Of a stretch of 64,000 nt of DNA, positions 23,401-32,698 are shown piece by piece. A program made the position numbers and the translations under genes. The stretch is from Rhynchospora pubera (lineage: Eukaryota > Streptophyta > Magnoliopsida > Poales > Cyperaceae), in assembly GCA_028095005.1 (NCBI GenBank), contig CM051459.1, forward strand, positions 133,945,657 through 134,009,656. Reading direction: 5' to 3'. The notes under the pieces are model-generated. The model searched no databases. It was given only the letters and a program-made list of their open reading frames with translations, and was not told the DNA's origin. Positions within the stretch are counted from its first letter, which is position 1, and every line of letters begins with the position of its first letter.

Positions 23401-24624
23401 TCACTGAAAACAATGCTTGTCTATGTTGTAATTAAAAGTTTCCATTTATGTAATAAAGTTGGGATTGCATTGATTACTACATACTCTTGGCCTCTTCTAA
23501 GTCCCATAGCTTAATTGCGCCATTAGAAGCTCCACCAAGAACCAAGACCTCTCCAGAATCAAATGCCACTGATTCTACTGCGCTTGTATGACCTTGCAAA
23601 CTCTGTTACAAGTCAATACCAGGATGAATTTTTCGGAAACATATAAACTAAACGTTGCATTAAAACCATAAGGTCCATAACTATTGTATTATTAATAGAC
23701 TGTAGCTAACTTGGTCAGAATTCCAGTATCAACTACCAAGTGATCTTATTATTGGATTAGGAAAATATTCAAAAATATATAATACTGATAGTTACGGTCA
23801 CATTCAACTAAGGCTAATTAAAAATCATTTTAAGCAACAACTACTCATTGTTATTCGTATAATAAAAGAAAAGTCAGTAGGAAACTTTAAAAACAGCCAA
23901 GTTGCAAAGGAAGAAAAAGATAAAGTTCAAAATGCATATAGAAGTATTGACCCTAAAGCTCTCTTTTCCAAACCAAAGCAAAGCAAATATTCCTGTAATA
24001 CCCAGTAAAGGAAAGCACAAAAGAGTAAAAAGAAAAAAGACCAACCTGCAAAGGGGTGGTTTTGCCAATTGACCAAAGATTCACCTTCCTATCCTCGCTA
24101 CCGGTGATGAATACCCGGTTTGATTTCTTCCCAATTGATAAACATTTCACATCTGAAGAGTGTGCCACAAACTCCTCTTCGTTAACAATTGGTCAAGGAT
24201 CAACTTTCAAACAGAAATAACACATGTGAGATTTAAGTTCTAATAATGGCTGTACTTTGTTCGTAAAAAAATATTACAATAATGCAAATGGATAGTAAAT
24301 AAAAGAAGTCAATTTATCAAAAAAATAAAAAAATAGCGGAAATTTCTGATGTATGATACATTTTCAATGACGATTTTTTACGAAAATTAACTAAAATTGG
24401 AAAGCCATCGATCAAACCAAAAAACCCAACAAATTCTACAAATAGAAAGATGAACTTCCCGAATTGGAAATCTACATCTTAAGCAATTTGAAATTCAAGA
24501 GTACCCAACAGTTCAAAATAAAGTTGACATGTCTACTAATCAGACATAAATCCCAAACTAAAACAGTAAAAGGGGCAGATCAAATCAAACAAAGGATACG
24601 AAGCATGTAGCCGCGTTTCTCCAT
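8418..24624 (-). CDS. KTN80: Katanin p80 WD40 subunit (KATNB1/KTN80 type), 16 exons
   Basis: Regulatory subunit of the microtubule-severing enzyme katanin; in plants it targets the p60 ATPase to cortical microtubule branch and crossover sites. Exons (minus): 24624-24600, 24176-24046, 23602-23485, 22941-22715, 22454-22352, 22195-22125, 21985-21911, 21841-21698, 21615-21465, 21374-20832, 20770-20687, 20545-20436, 20081-19977, 19892-19818, 19436-19207, 8490-8418. The joined frame is 2265 nt (754 residues), all GT-AG. Residues about 8-300 are WD40 repeats (KVNLWSIGK, GAIKLWDLEEAK, DLKIWDIRKKG, TVKFWDLETFEIIG). The middle (mostly exon 10) is a low-complexity, S/P/T-rich linker. Residues about 595-754 are the con80 domain that binds p60. 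The last exon gives LKRCKNCSGHLQKIRPLLEP and then stop, continuing con80 in frame, so the gene is complete despite the 10.7-kb transposon-filled intron 15. The length is somewhat below Arabidopsis homologues, which usually have a longer linker. Confidence 0.93.
9204..11083 (-). repeat. 3' LTR of the Athila-like element
   Basis: 1880 bp, same length as the copy at 16004-17883 and identical except for one base. Contains several TTCGGWCCGAA-type palindromes (near 9581, 9601, 10609-10620, 10630). A 114-codon ORF inside (10224-10568) shows no known domain and is present in both LTRs; I do not call it a gene. Confidence 0.95.
11084..11097 (-). other. Polypurine tract of the Athila-like element
   Basis: On minus this reads AAGTTTGGGGGAATT ending directly at the LTR start TGATATC: the expected plus-strand primer. 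A second similar block (CCCCCCAAACTTAAG on +, about 12375-12390) is found 1.3 kb inside. Confidence 0.8.
11098..12813. other. Non-coding interior of the Athila-like element
   Basis: No ORF beyond chance. Contains two palindromic GTTCGGACCG-type words near 12253 and 12272 and a second polypurine-like block near 12375. In complete relatives this side of the element would carry polymerase and integrase; here only about 1.7 kb remains between the gag-protease ORF and the LTR. Confidence 0.7.
12814..15963 (-). CDS. gag-pro: Gag-protease polyprotein of the Athila-like element (1049 codons, intact)
   Basis: Retrotransposon capsid protein and protease. The first ATG (15963) lies 20 bp after the primer site; an internal Met at residue 84 (15714, MAEQLTPEAIALR) is an equally possible start. 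Residues about 195-350 are the retrotransposon Gag domain (DPHAHLQTFID, LKDRAQKWY, WDEMAQTFLDRYFP). A CCHC knuckle C-x2-C-x4-H-x4-C lies near 405-420 (CGACGEEGHTSINC). A long disordered, charged stretch holds VRTE/VRSE repeats. A retropepsin-like domain lies near 745-870, with CDMGASVSLMP as active-site loop and VPIILGRPFL as flap-side motif; the D-M-G replaces the usual D-S/T/L-G. The ORF stops soon after AMGYSLDDLKGIDPSI, which in related elements is the entry into reverse transcriptase. No frameshift in 3.1 kb, consistent with recent activity. Confidence 0.9.
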   Translation of the reverse strand: MFEYLETRFLFFPFYPLLSFFIAGLAGKTRRKKSPPPKVRNYFFRHLIEDPEQPPAPQPTLRSDRTEPIRTEQSLEQERENQTMAEQLTPEAIALRTQELENLRLQLEQREARLTADRTLLTGQRRDFDNERRRWTQEDEGSIHNSDNEDEEDHERTLMEFGVPSARNVGGPVVIPGIAANNMQIAPNHVVLVQQNPFYGNDDEDPHAHLQTFIDCTRLIKFNGVPQQAIRLLLFHFTLKDRAQKWYKTLKKGSIRSWDEMAQTFLDRYFPSDRADKIRAELNNFAQNQNESMRDAWERFRDLENSCPHHGIQEWMLLKSFYTGLYDNIKINLDSLSGGAFKRLDTARGRDLLDYCARNYTWYPLLIPRHSSNSRQQVHKISTKEARIEELEAELAAYQSAQGTHLHSGQCGACGEEGHTSINCPLAKIGNGGAQVNYLHNGPPYGSKYQNNPPNLYRNAQFNNNNRDQSFQKKPYFEREEIPIVVQEFMSEQEKINKSMALGLDELKATTDELKVTINEFKGSASTLQRLERMMEAHFSRPSGKLPSQPQINPSAEIKAIHVLRSGKEYQDQPVPTNETVRPSVRTEPSPVRTEPLLVQVEQPVLEQVTSPCPVRSEQPLVRSEQRENDAQGDVQTKGKKKTQQPESTYRPPVPFPQRLLKKKEAEQFRTFWEILKQLKVNIPFTDVIAQVPIFARFLKELCTGKRSMEELKTVALTHKSSEALKSKMPPKLEDPGRFALPCTIGNAIIKQALCDMGASVSLMPKSMFDKIGIGELRPTCMTLKLADSSMRLPLGVIKDVPVQVDKFVIPGDFVVVDMEEDKEVPIILGRPFLRTAGVKMDARDGTIVVRVGGEKLRFSIDHALKCPDSIDKCCMVQWGSKIEEFPKDHSHDALLDPNNICSDQTARPSDQTPSSSDRTTVQIEESKVTDTLFGPNRILFGPNSPLFGPNCSSSVQTETPKVKIKHHPAPLSQTDLVIADFKLDTGQTKKLLVKKGAMGYSLDDLKGIDPSIRTDETILERDRMRGINNKGYDKSLAVSLSGSDPIKT
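15983..16000 (-). other. Primer-binding site (tRNA-Asp type) of the Athila-like element
   Basis: On minus reads TGGCGCCGTTGCCGGGGA, complementary to the 3' end of plant tRNA-Asp including CCA, separated by 3 nt from the 5' LTR at 16004. This primer is typical of the Athila lineage. Confidence 0.9.
16004..17883 (-). repeat. 5' LTR of the Athila-like element
   Basis: 1880 bp, one mismatch from the 9204-11083 copy. By position it carries the promoter for the minus-strand transcript. Confidence 0.95.
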
Positions 24625-25834
24625 CAAAACCTCTTCTTCGCAAATCCGATCGAAACCCTCCTCCCTTTCCAAATCACACCTTGTTCAATTCTCCTTTCCA
24701 ATCTCCTTTCTAATTTTTCTTTTCCCTTTTGTGTGAGAAGTTCACCGCTTGTAGTTGTTTTTGTGCTTCCTTCCTCGGTCGAGCTTCGAACTCTGAGCCT
24801 CGACAAAGGAGAGAGAGAGTGTGTGTGTGTACAGTGAACGTAGGCGCGTGTAAAAATTAGTACAAAACCGAAGCTTTTCCAACTTCTTTTTTTATTTTTA
24901 AGAAGCACCAAAGCTTTTCTGACTCGGAAAGAAGCAGGTTCCTTTTTCTCTTCGTGAGAGCTAATTTTCTACGATTTCTCACATTTCCTCTAATTGATAA
25001 CTATGCTCATTAATAAGACGCCTCGTCAACATTCGTGGTAAGTCGTATAAATCTTAGTTTCCTGGAAAGTGCATCTATTGCCTGGATAAAATGGAGCCTT
25101 CTGTTACTGCTCCCGGTTCACTAATTATTTGTTATATTGACATGTGGGTCCCATTTCTTAAATATGTATTGGCTATGTCTTATCCGGTGCTCCGGGACTA
25201 GGAAAGGATTATGTTCGGCAAATAAGAAAAGGAGAGAATAAAAGGTGAGTGGGAATGGAGGTGAGATGTCGCTTTGAGGAGTAGAGGCCAAGAACTAATT
25301 CCATGTGAGTATGTGACCAACCTTGGATCGATTCTTCCTGCAATCATCCTCTCTGCATCCGCCACGTCATCTAAAACTATCGCCAGAATAATCTGTTTTT
25401 ATTATTAACGAGAGTTGAAATACTTTATATTTTTTTTCCACACTTATTATTCTTCTTATTTTTAAAATATAAAAAACTTAAAAACAAATATTTCGATAAT
25501 GTTATAGAAAAAAGTTTATAATTGAGCTTAAAAAATCAGCATTTAAAAAATAATGTATATTTTTCCAAATTTCATAATTTTGTATAATATAATTAATATT
25601 TGAAAAAAAATTTAATATGTTAAAATTTTGTAACTAAAAGTATGAAAAATAAATTTATCTGCGAACGTTTCATTTACATGTTGATTGAGAATAATAAGTA
25701 GACGTGTCATAAAGAAATTAAGAATAATAAAATAGGCATGGGAGGTGACAAGTGACTGGTGAGGCGCATTGCGCACGATCATGGTGCAAACGTCGCTCAA
25801 ACACATGTGGGACCCACTGAGCAGGCACCTCCTC
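24625..25834. other. Katanin p80 upstream region
   Basis: Contains a (GA)n(GT)n microsatellite at about 24809-24830, 185-205 bp before the start codon, probably in the 5' UTR or core promoter. The rest is AT-rich with no recognised gene. The next gene on the left-to-right map does not start until 33836. Confidence 0.5.
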
Positions 25835-26463
25835 CAATTTATTTGGGAACCAAATCCTGTGCCGCGCGGGACGCTGCAGCGCAGGAAATCCCTACCGTTC
25901 AATAAATCGAACGGCTGTCCCGCGTTTGTCCTGTCCGCTTTTTCATTTCGGATCCGAAACATACACGCTCGTTCTAAGTCACGTGGTACTGTTTTTCTAA
26001 AAGATTATTTCTGCAATAATGACGTTGTAGTACTTTATGCAGAGATTGGTTTTATGGTTGCATTTTGACTCATTTTGACTCGAACTTCACTACCTCGAGT
26101 CACAAAAAATCCAAATCAAAGTTTCTGTAGTAGGAAAAGAATATAATATTGGCTCGCTCAACAGTTATATAATTCTAATATCAAACTTACTGACGTTTTC
26201 ATCGGTATATATATACATTCAAATTCAAATATCAATGTTAATGAGGAAATTTTCAAAAATTAAAATTGCAATACGTGTACATTTAATTTTTAACAAAATC
26301 GAATGCATCTGCATTTTAATTATTTTACACACTAATATTATTATATTAAGCTAATGCTAAATACTTACATACGAATAAATATCTGTTCATAATTTAGCAT
26401 ATGAATCGAGACAATCTTACATCTTTTATAAAAAATAGTATTGAATTTTCATAAAATTTTTAG

Positions 26464-27968
26464 GTAATTGGTATTTACCATCCATTCTTTTACCATCCAA
26501 ACCATCCACAGAGACCCCTCTTCACTGTTTATTTATACCATCCAACCATTCAACAGAGCCATCCTTTCATTTCTCTCTTTTCTTTCACTTTCCATTTCGA
26601 TCTCTCTTCTCCTCTCTCTTCTCTCTCCTCTCGCATCGGATGAGAACAAACCCTAGAAACCACCATGTAATCTCTCCCTCCGTCGGATGAGAGCCATCTC
26701 CAGATCGAACGGGCGTGGTACGTTTTCACAGTGCTTCTCTGCCTCGGCTATCTAATTCGACCGCCAAAACTGGATCGGAATCCCGATGTGGTCGAATCTC
26801 TGTGTCAGATCGACGGATCGCCATTCCTACATGCTGCAACGCTTTGAGGCATCAGCCCTTTCACATTCCTCCTCTCTTCTTCTTTTTGTTTCTTCTCTAA
26901 CTGGAGACAAAAATTAAATATCGCTCTTTTCTTCTTCATTCCATTGTTGAAATGTAGATCTGAATCTGATGTTTCCAAGTTCATCAGATTCTCTTCTTTC
27001 TTTTCGCAAAATCGAAGTCATTTTATCTATTTCATCTTGATTTTTATATTTCTGCTCTTTATGTTTGGGTTTTTCAATCATGTACCCGTCAAAAGGTCTT
27101 CAATTGTGAACTCTCTCGAAATAGTACAGTTCTGATCGAGTGAGCATATATTTCTTGATCCATACTTCAACCTAGTTTAATTGATTTTTCTTTCGTTCTG
27201 TTTTAAATATTTTACTGAGCAGATCAATCTGCACAGATCTGTTGTTTTAAATATTCGTGTCTCTTCGTTTTGTTATTGTAAGTGTTTGTTTTGTTGTTTT
27301 AAATGTTCATATTTACGTCATATCAGAACTAAACAGTCATATTACCAATGCATCTAACTGAACACATAACTCAATTTAACTCATTCCAAAACATGTTCAT
27401 ATTTATTTTGTTGTTGTAAGTGATCAGTTTATAGTTGTAATTATTCAATTTAGTGTTGAAAGTTTTCATTTTATTTACGAATGCATCTAACTGAACACGT
27501 AACGCAATTTAACTCATCCTTTATGGTCATTATCAGAACCAAAATGTCATATTACCACTAGATCTAACTGAACACATAACTCAGTTTAAGTCATTATTTA
27601 TGGTCATTATGAGAACTAAAACATCATATTACCACTGCATCTAACTGAACACATAACGCATTTTAACTCATCTTTTATGGTCATTATCAAAACCAAAACG
27701 TCATATTACCATTGCATCTAACTGAACACTTAACTAATTTAACTAATCTCTTAACGCATCTAACTGGACACAAAAATCCGTCCATTTGATGACGTCAGCG
27801 CACGAAAAAAAATTTTAGAAAATTTTTTTTTCGCAAAAATTTGATGACGTCATAACGCGAAAATGATGACATCAGCACACCCAGACAGTCCATAATAGTC
27901 CAATTTCAGTCCCTAATCCAATTGGATGGTTTGGATGGTAAATTAGTGGATGGTGTATATCACACCTG
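26464..27968. mobile_element. Second TIR element nested in the Mutator-like element (1505 bp)
   Basis: The ends match inverted (left TTTACCATCCAAACCATCC-like; right its complement) and a 10-bp direct repeat AAATTTTTAG flanks it (26454-26463; 27969-27978). The left half (26560-27130) has a CT-rich leader and an AACCCTAG box like a plant 5' UTR and promoter, so capture of genic DNA is possible but unproven. The right half holds diverged tandem repeats. No transposase ORF seen. Confidence 0.7.
27350..27780. repeat. Diverged tandem repeat, unit about 76 bp
   Basis: The phrase ATCTAACTGAACAC recurs near 27353, 27487, 27562, 27639 and 27716, with a degenerate copy near 27765. The last full copies are spaced about 75-77 bp apart. 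Intervening text (TTATGGTCATTATCA, GTCATATTACCA) is also shared. Confidence 0.8.
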
Positions 27969-28582
27969 AAATTTTTAGACCTCCAAAATTTATACAAATA
28001 AACAAACAAATAAATAAATAAATAAATATTATATAATAATTCGTAACTAGATAAATCAGATCATGTATCGTTTATGGAAGGGAATACTATTAATTTTTAT
28101 CTGTGTACACGAATTAAAATTTTAATTTTTAGAATGTCCTCATTAATATTGATATTTGAGAATATATATACTCATGAAAACGTCACTAAGTTTGATATTA
28201 GACTTATGTAACTGTTGAGTGAGCCAATATATTCTTTTCCATCTACTGAAACTTTGATTTGAATTTTTTGTGACTTGCGGTGGTGAAGTTCGAGTCAAAA
28301 TGAGTCAAGATGCAATCACAAAAGTACAAAACCAATCGCTGCATGAAGTACTACAACGTTATTATTGTAGAAATAACCTTTTGGAAAAGCAGTACCACGT
28401 GACTTAGAGTGAGAACGTTTGTTTCGGATCCAATATGAAAAAGCGGACATGACAAATGCGGGACAGCTGTTCGATTTATTGAACGGTAGGGATTTCATGC
28501 GCTGCAACGTCCCGCGCGGCACAGGATTTGGTTCCAATTATTTGTACTCGGTGCGCGGGAGAAGGAAACGCCAGTTCCACCG

Positions 28583-28783
28583 GAACTGCATCCTCTGGAT
28601 GGCCATCCATGGATGGTTTTCGATCTCAGCCGTCTGATTTAATCTCAATGGCTATAGATGCCCCGTGCATGATACCTGGATTGATAGGCCCGAAAAGATC
28701 TAACCGTTGAGATTAAATCGGACGGCTCGGATCGAAAGACGTCCACTGGATGGTTGAATACAACCATCCAGAGGATACTCTCC
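28583..28783. mobile_element. Foldback element FB2 (201 bp)
   Basis: Flanked by a perfect 12-bp direct repeat CCAGTTCCACCG (28571-28582; 28784-28795). Inner stem GCCGTCTGATTTAATCTCA with its complement; the loop strand contains GCCCCGTGCATG and GATTGATAG, the reverse complement of the FB1 and FB3 loop. Outer arms are palindromes of a different sequence from FB1: 28596-28609 (TGGATGGCCATCCA) and 28746-28771 (11-bp stem CTGGATGGTTG, 4-nt loop). Non-coding. Confidence 0.8.
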
Positions 28784-28795
28784 CCAGTTCCACCG

Positions 28796-29702
28796 ACAAA
28801 TTATTAATTAATTCCGTTTACAATCCGACAAAAGAAACATGGGTCTAGTCTAACCGCGTGTTGTGGTCATAGACTCGTACATAACATAGCACATGAAATT
28901 CAAATTTTTCACTGTATCAGAAAATTTAATTATCTATTCCTTCTGGTTTACGAATAAATTAAAAATCACCTTCCAAGTGAGACCTCCTTTTTGTCGGCAA
29001 CAACAAATGGGGCTAATTGTTTCCATGTCAAATTGTCAAGGGAAATTTTCAATAAAATATTAGGATATTTTATTGCCTCTTTTATATGGCATTTTTTATA
29101 TCCATTTTCTTAATTTAATTTGAAAATCTCAGCCTAATTTATCGTTGGAATTTTACTCAAAAGTTAAAAAAATGTTCAGTTTGTCCTTTAGAATAAAAGG
29201 TACACCTCTTATTTTTTTAAAAAAAATCACATAAATTTAAGTTTTATCAATGTCAAGTCAATAAAGGGTGTACTACACAATAAGTTCGATGCTGATTGAT
29301 CGCAACAAATTAACTTTTTAAAGATTTGTAGCTACACGTTTTTCGTACCCTCCAATAGATTTAACATTAAATTTAGGTAGCTTAAATTAATTAATAAGTG
29401 AGAAAGATAAAGACTTATATTTAATGCCTATAACTTATCTGGTTTCAGGACTCTTGGATCCGCCACTTGTTCCCCAAGCAATGACATAAAAGCAAGATAA
29501 TAAAAAGGGTGACTTGCACCTTTATAATTTTATTTGGACCCCTCGATTTCTTTTTATTGTATATTTGTATCAAATATCTAATATTATTATACATAATATA
29601 TTATAATGCCCCTCTTATATAAGTTCAAAAAAATTTTATGTTGCAATGCTCAGCCCCTTCTTAATCAAAATCCTGATTCCGGCCCTATTTCTTTGTTTTC
29701 AT
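28796..29702. other. AT-rich intergenic DNA
   Basis: No ORF, RNA gene or bounded element recognised. A TTGGATCCGCCACTT string near 29454 resembles a hAT terminus, but no partner end was found. Confidence 0.4.
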
Positions 29703-29705
29703 TAA

Positions 29706-29862
29706 GGGTGCGTTTGGATAGGTGTGGGAAGAAGGGAAGAAGGGAAGAAGTGGGAAGAAGTATTGGGAAGTGTGTAACTTTGTGAAGAGTTTGGATTGTT
29801 TATAATTTTTTTTCTTCTTCTTCCTTCTTCTTCTTCTTTCTTCCAACGATCCAAACGCACCC
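29706..29862. mobile_element. Tourist-like MITE (157 bp)
   Basis: Ends GGGTGCGTTTGGAT and ATCCAAACGCACCC are perfect inverted repeats flanked by TAA on both sides, as for PIF/Harbinger MITEs. The interior is rich in GAAGAAGG and CTTCTTCC. Related copies lie near 30400 and 30823. Confidence 0.85.
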
Positions 29863-29899
29863 TAAAATAGTATAGGAATAGGGATGCATAACATCTAAA

Positions 29900-30130
29900 A
29901 CGACCACGCAAATGAACTGTTGTGTTGATCGTTGAGTTTTGGACACGAAACTGACTATCATTTTCATTAACCGTTTCTTTTAGACGAAACGATCAAAATC
30001 ACGAAAATACCATAAAAATACACATAGAGTTAACCGTTTCAAACTTGCGTTAACCGTTTCGTTTTTGAAATGCAACTAAAATCTTTAACCGTTTCATTTC
30101 GTTTTGGACGAAAAGACGGTGGAAACGGTT
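29900..30130. repeat. Repeat rich in AAACGGTT/CGTTTCGT words
   Basis: Multiple TTAACCGTTTC and GAAACG words resemble the interior of the hAT MITE at 50776-51075 and sequence near 31320-31500. I could not fix its ends; likely a decayed relative. Confidence 0.45.
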
Positions 30131-30399
30131 ATCAGATAAAAGGAACGTAGGTGATTGAAGATTTTTATTTCAGTTGATTTTTCCAATCACTTTTCTGGGC
30201 CTGGAAGAGTTTCTTTGTTAGGCATATTGGGGTTTTATGCACCCACTTGTGTTGCAGTCTGGGCCTGAAGTTAGAATTCCACATTGGGTTGATTCCGTTT
30301 TGTTTCAACTTTCAAGTGACAATCTTTTAAAAGGAAAGGGGAAAAAATAAAAAAAATGGGACGGCTTTTATTTTCTCACTAGTCCTGTGTCAAATAGTA

Positions 30400-30537
30400 A
30401 ACTAGGAAGAAGGAAGAAGGAAGAAGGCTCAAATTTATTATAAACAATTCAGATTTTTTATAAAGTTATATATTTCCCAATACTTCTTTCCACTTCTTTC
30501 ATTTTTTTCTTCTTCCCACACATATCCAAACGGAGCC
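30400..30537. mobile_element. Tourist-like MITE copy, left end degraded
   Basis: GGAAGAAGGAAGAAGG at the left and CCAAACGGAGCC at the right match the family at 29706; the left GGGTGCG terminus is missing. Confidence 0.55.
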
Positions 30538-30822
30538 ATAGGAAAAAAGGACGTACGATTGAGACATGGAAAAAAGTGGACATTTCAACATAAAACAAAA
30601 GAAACGAAATGACTATAACAAGTTAAGACAAAAATGTTTACGTACCTTGAATAGATAGAAATGAACAAATGATGAAATATTCTTCTATTTGAATGGGAAA
30701 TAAAATAATTTAATATGTCGCTTATAATTGAGAAGTCGTTATTTGAGATTATATGGCAAAAAAAAGTTTGTTAGACAACGAATATGCGTCGAATTTGCAC
30801 ACAGAATTTTAAATTGAACTAT

Positions 30823-30940
30823 GGGTGCGTTTGGACATAGGAAGAAGGAAGAAGGAAGGAAAAAATTATGAACAATCCAAATTCTTCACAAAGTTACACA
30901 CTTTCTAATACTTCTTCCCACACCTGCCCAAACCGAGCCT
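30823..30940. mobile_element. Tourist-like MITE copy
   Basis: Begins GGGTGCGTTTGGACATAGG and ends CCCAAACCGAGCCT. The shared interior (AACAATCCAAATTC, AAAGTTACACAC) ties it to the copy at 29706. The target duplication is no longer clear. Confidence 0.65.
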
Positions 30941-31513
30941 GAATATTTGTTGGTCCAATTGTATATTTATATATTATTTTTAAAAATTTGAACTCGATTT
31001 TATTATTCTAAAATCATTTATAAAGATTGCCATCATTAAATGATTCCTCTCTGTCAGAAAGACAACACACCTACCCACCTCTCCTGACTAAAATGAGAGT
31101 TATAACTTGTATTTAGTGGAAAACTAAATAGTAAAATAGGCAAGGAATGATTAGAGAAGATCCAAAAAAAAAAAAATGCCAATTGAATTAATGACTTGCG
31201 TACAAACCAACCACATTTATCCAAACATGTCAACGCATTCTGATCGTTAATTTATATACTTTTTTTTGTCCATTTACATGTCCTAAATTTATTTGCATCT
31301 TCGACTGGGGATGGGTAACGTTGATAACGGAAACAGAATGGGTCGTTTCGGTTTAGTAGCGGTATGTACCGGATTGATTCGTTGTACATTTCGTTTTGAC
31401 GGAACGTGGGGGAACGGCTATATTTGCACTTCATGTCACACAGATGAATCACGAAACACATTCTGTTTACCGTTCAGTTTGCGAAACGAAATGAAATTTT
31501 ATTCTATTACACG

Positions 31514-32414
31514 CAGGGGCGGATCCAGGATTTAGAGATGGAGTAGGTCAAGGTTTGAAGGACTGACCTTAGTTGGTTTGTGATAGTCCATTCATTATTT
31601 TCCGAGAATACCAGCAATCAATATAGCAACCATTCCTGCCTTTCCAGGACAAATACCGCTAGAAAAAAAAAACATACGGAAAAATATTAAGTTATTTACT
31701 AATTATCATCCCATAATTTATTATAAAAAATTATAAGAAGTACACAACACAAATCTTGATTAGCATGCCTTCCTTATATCAAAATCCAAAAACTTTATGT
31801 CTCCATCCTAATATCACAATTAACAGTAACAGTAGAAAAAATATATATGAAGAATTAAATAAACAATAAAAATACTTACAAATTAGTAAATGACATTATG
31901 ACAATCACTAATTATAAGCATAATTTAAAGCAAAAGTTACATCATATATTCAGATATGTATTTGTACCAAAAATTACATCATATATATATATATATGTAT
32001 TAAAACAAAAAGTATTGGAGAACGGGAGAAGACGAGAAGCACAGCCGCAGTGTCGCCGACCGCTGCCCGCTCCGGCTGGTCGTCGGAGAAGATGAATAGG
32101 CATCGCCTCGTCGTCGCCGGTCGCTGGTTGTCGCCTCGCACAGCTGTTCACAAACACAACTACTCGCTACTAGCGCTAGGTTACTTAGCAGTTAGAAGAG
32201 TTGTATCGGAGAAGAGAGATGAATCTCACGATATGGATTCACAAAAGAAAGAGATGAGTTATAGACTAATGGGCTGAAGTGAGCTGTGGTCATAGAGTAG
32301 ACCCAATTCCTAAATGTAATTAATTTACACTTAATTTTTTATGTTTGTAATTAAATTTTTTAATTCACAACATAGGCCAGGTCTATGTTGGCCCCCCCAC
32401 CGTCTCCGCCCCTG
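31514..32414. mobile_element. hAT-type non-autonomous element (901 bp)
   Basis: Starts CAGGGGCGGATCC and ends CCGCCCCTG, with an 8-bp flanking repeat differing at one base (ATTACACG at 31506-31513; ATTACACA at 32415-32422). It interrupts an older repeat rich in GGAAAC/CGTTTC words. It contains a conspicuously GC-rich patch at about 32030-32150 in an otherwise AT-rich sequence. No transposase. Confidence 0.8.
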
Positions 32415-32477
32415 ATTACACATTTTACGTAGACGGAACGGAACGAATTGGCATATTGACGATATACTGCGCCCAGG

Positions 32478-32687
32478 GAGGGTATCCTCTGCCAACCTTT
32501 TGAGGTTGGTAGAGGGCCAACTTTTGATCCGAATCGTTCGATCTAATCTCGACAGTTAAGATTTTTCGAGTCTATCAATCTCTGTTACATGCACGGGGCT
32601 CCCTTAACCATTGAGATTAGATCTAACGGTTTAGATCGAAAGTTGTCACTCTACCAACCTTAAAAGGTCGGTAGAGGATGTGATTCC
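32478..32687. mobile_element. Foldback element FB3 (210 bp)
   Basis: Flanked by a perfect 11-bp direct repeat CTGCGCCCAGG (32467-32477; 32688-32698). Same loop words as FB1 (CTATCAATCT, ACATGCACGGGGCTCC) and a related inner stem (GATCTAATCTC with GAGATTAGATC). Its outer arms are palindromes of yet another sequence: 32486-32515 (CCTCTgCCAACC...GGTTGGtAGAGG) and 32649-32676. Confidence 0.8.
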
Positions 32688-32698
32688 CTGCGCCCAGG

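Larger units (their letters stand above)
25846..28535. mobile_element. Mutator-like element with long inverted ends (2690 bp)
   Basis: About 450 bp at the left (25846-26300) is repeated in reverse complement at the right (28085-28535), starting GGAACCAAATCCTGTGCC at both termini, with small indels. Flanks carry a 9-10 bp near-duplication (AATTTATTTG at 25836-25845; AATTATTTG at 28536-28544). Long inverted ends and a 9-bp duplication point to the Mutator superfamily. No transposase is visible. The middle is largely taken by another element (26464-27968). Confidence 0.8.

Noticed and set aside
25769..26068. Similar 99- and 73-codon ORFs at 25769-26068 (+) and 28316-28537 (-)
   Set aside because: They resemble each other only because they lie in the two inverted ends of the Mutator-like element.
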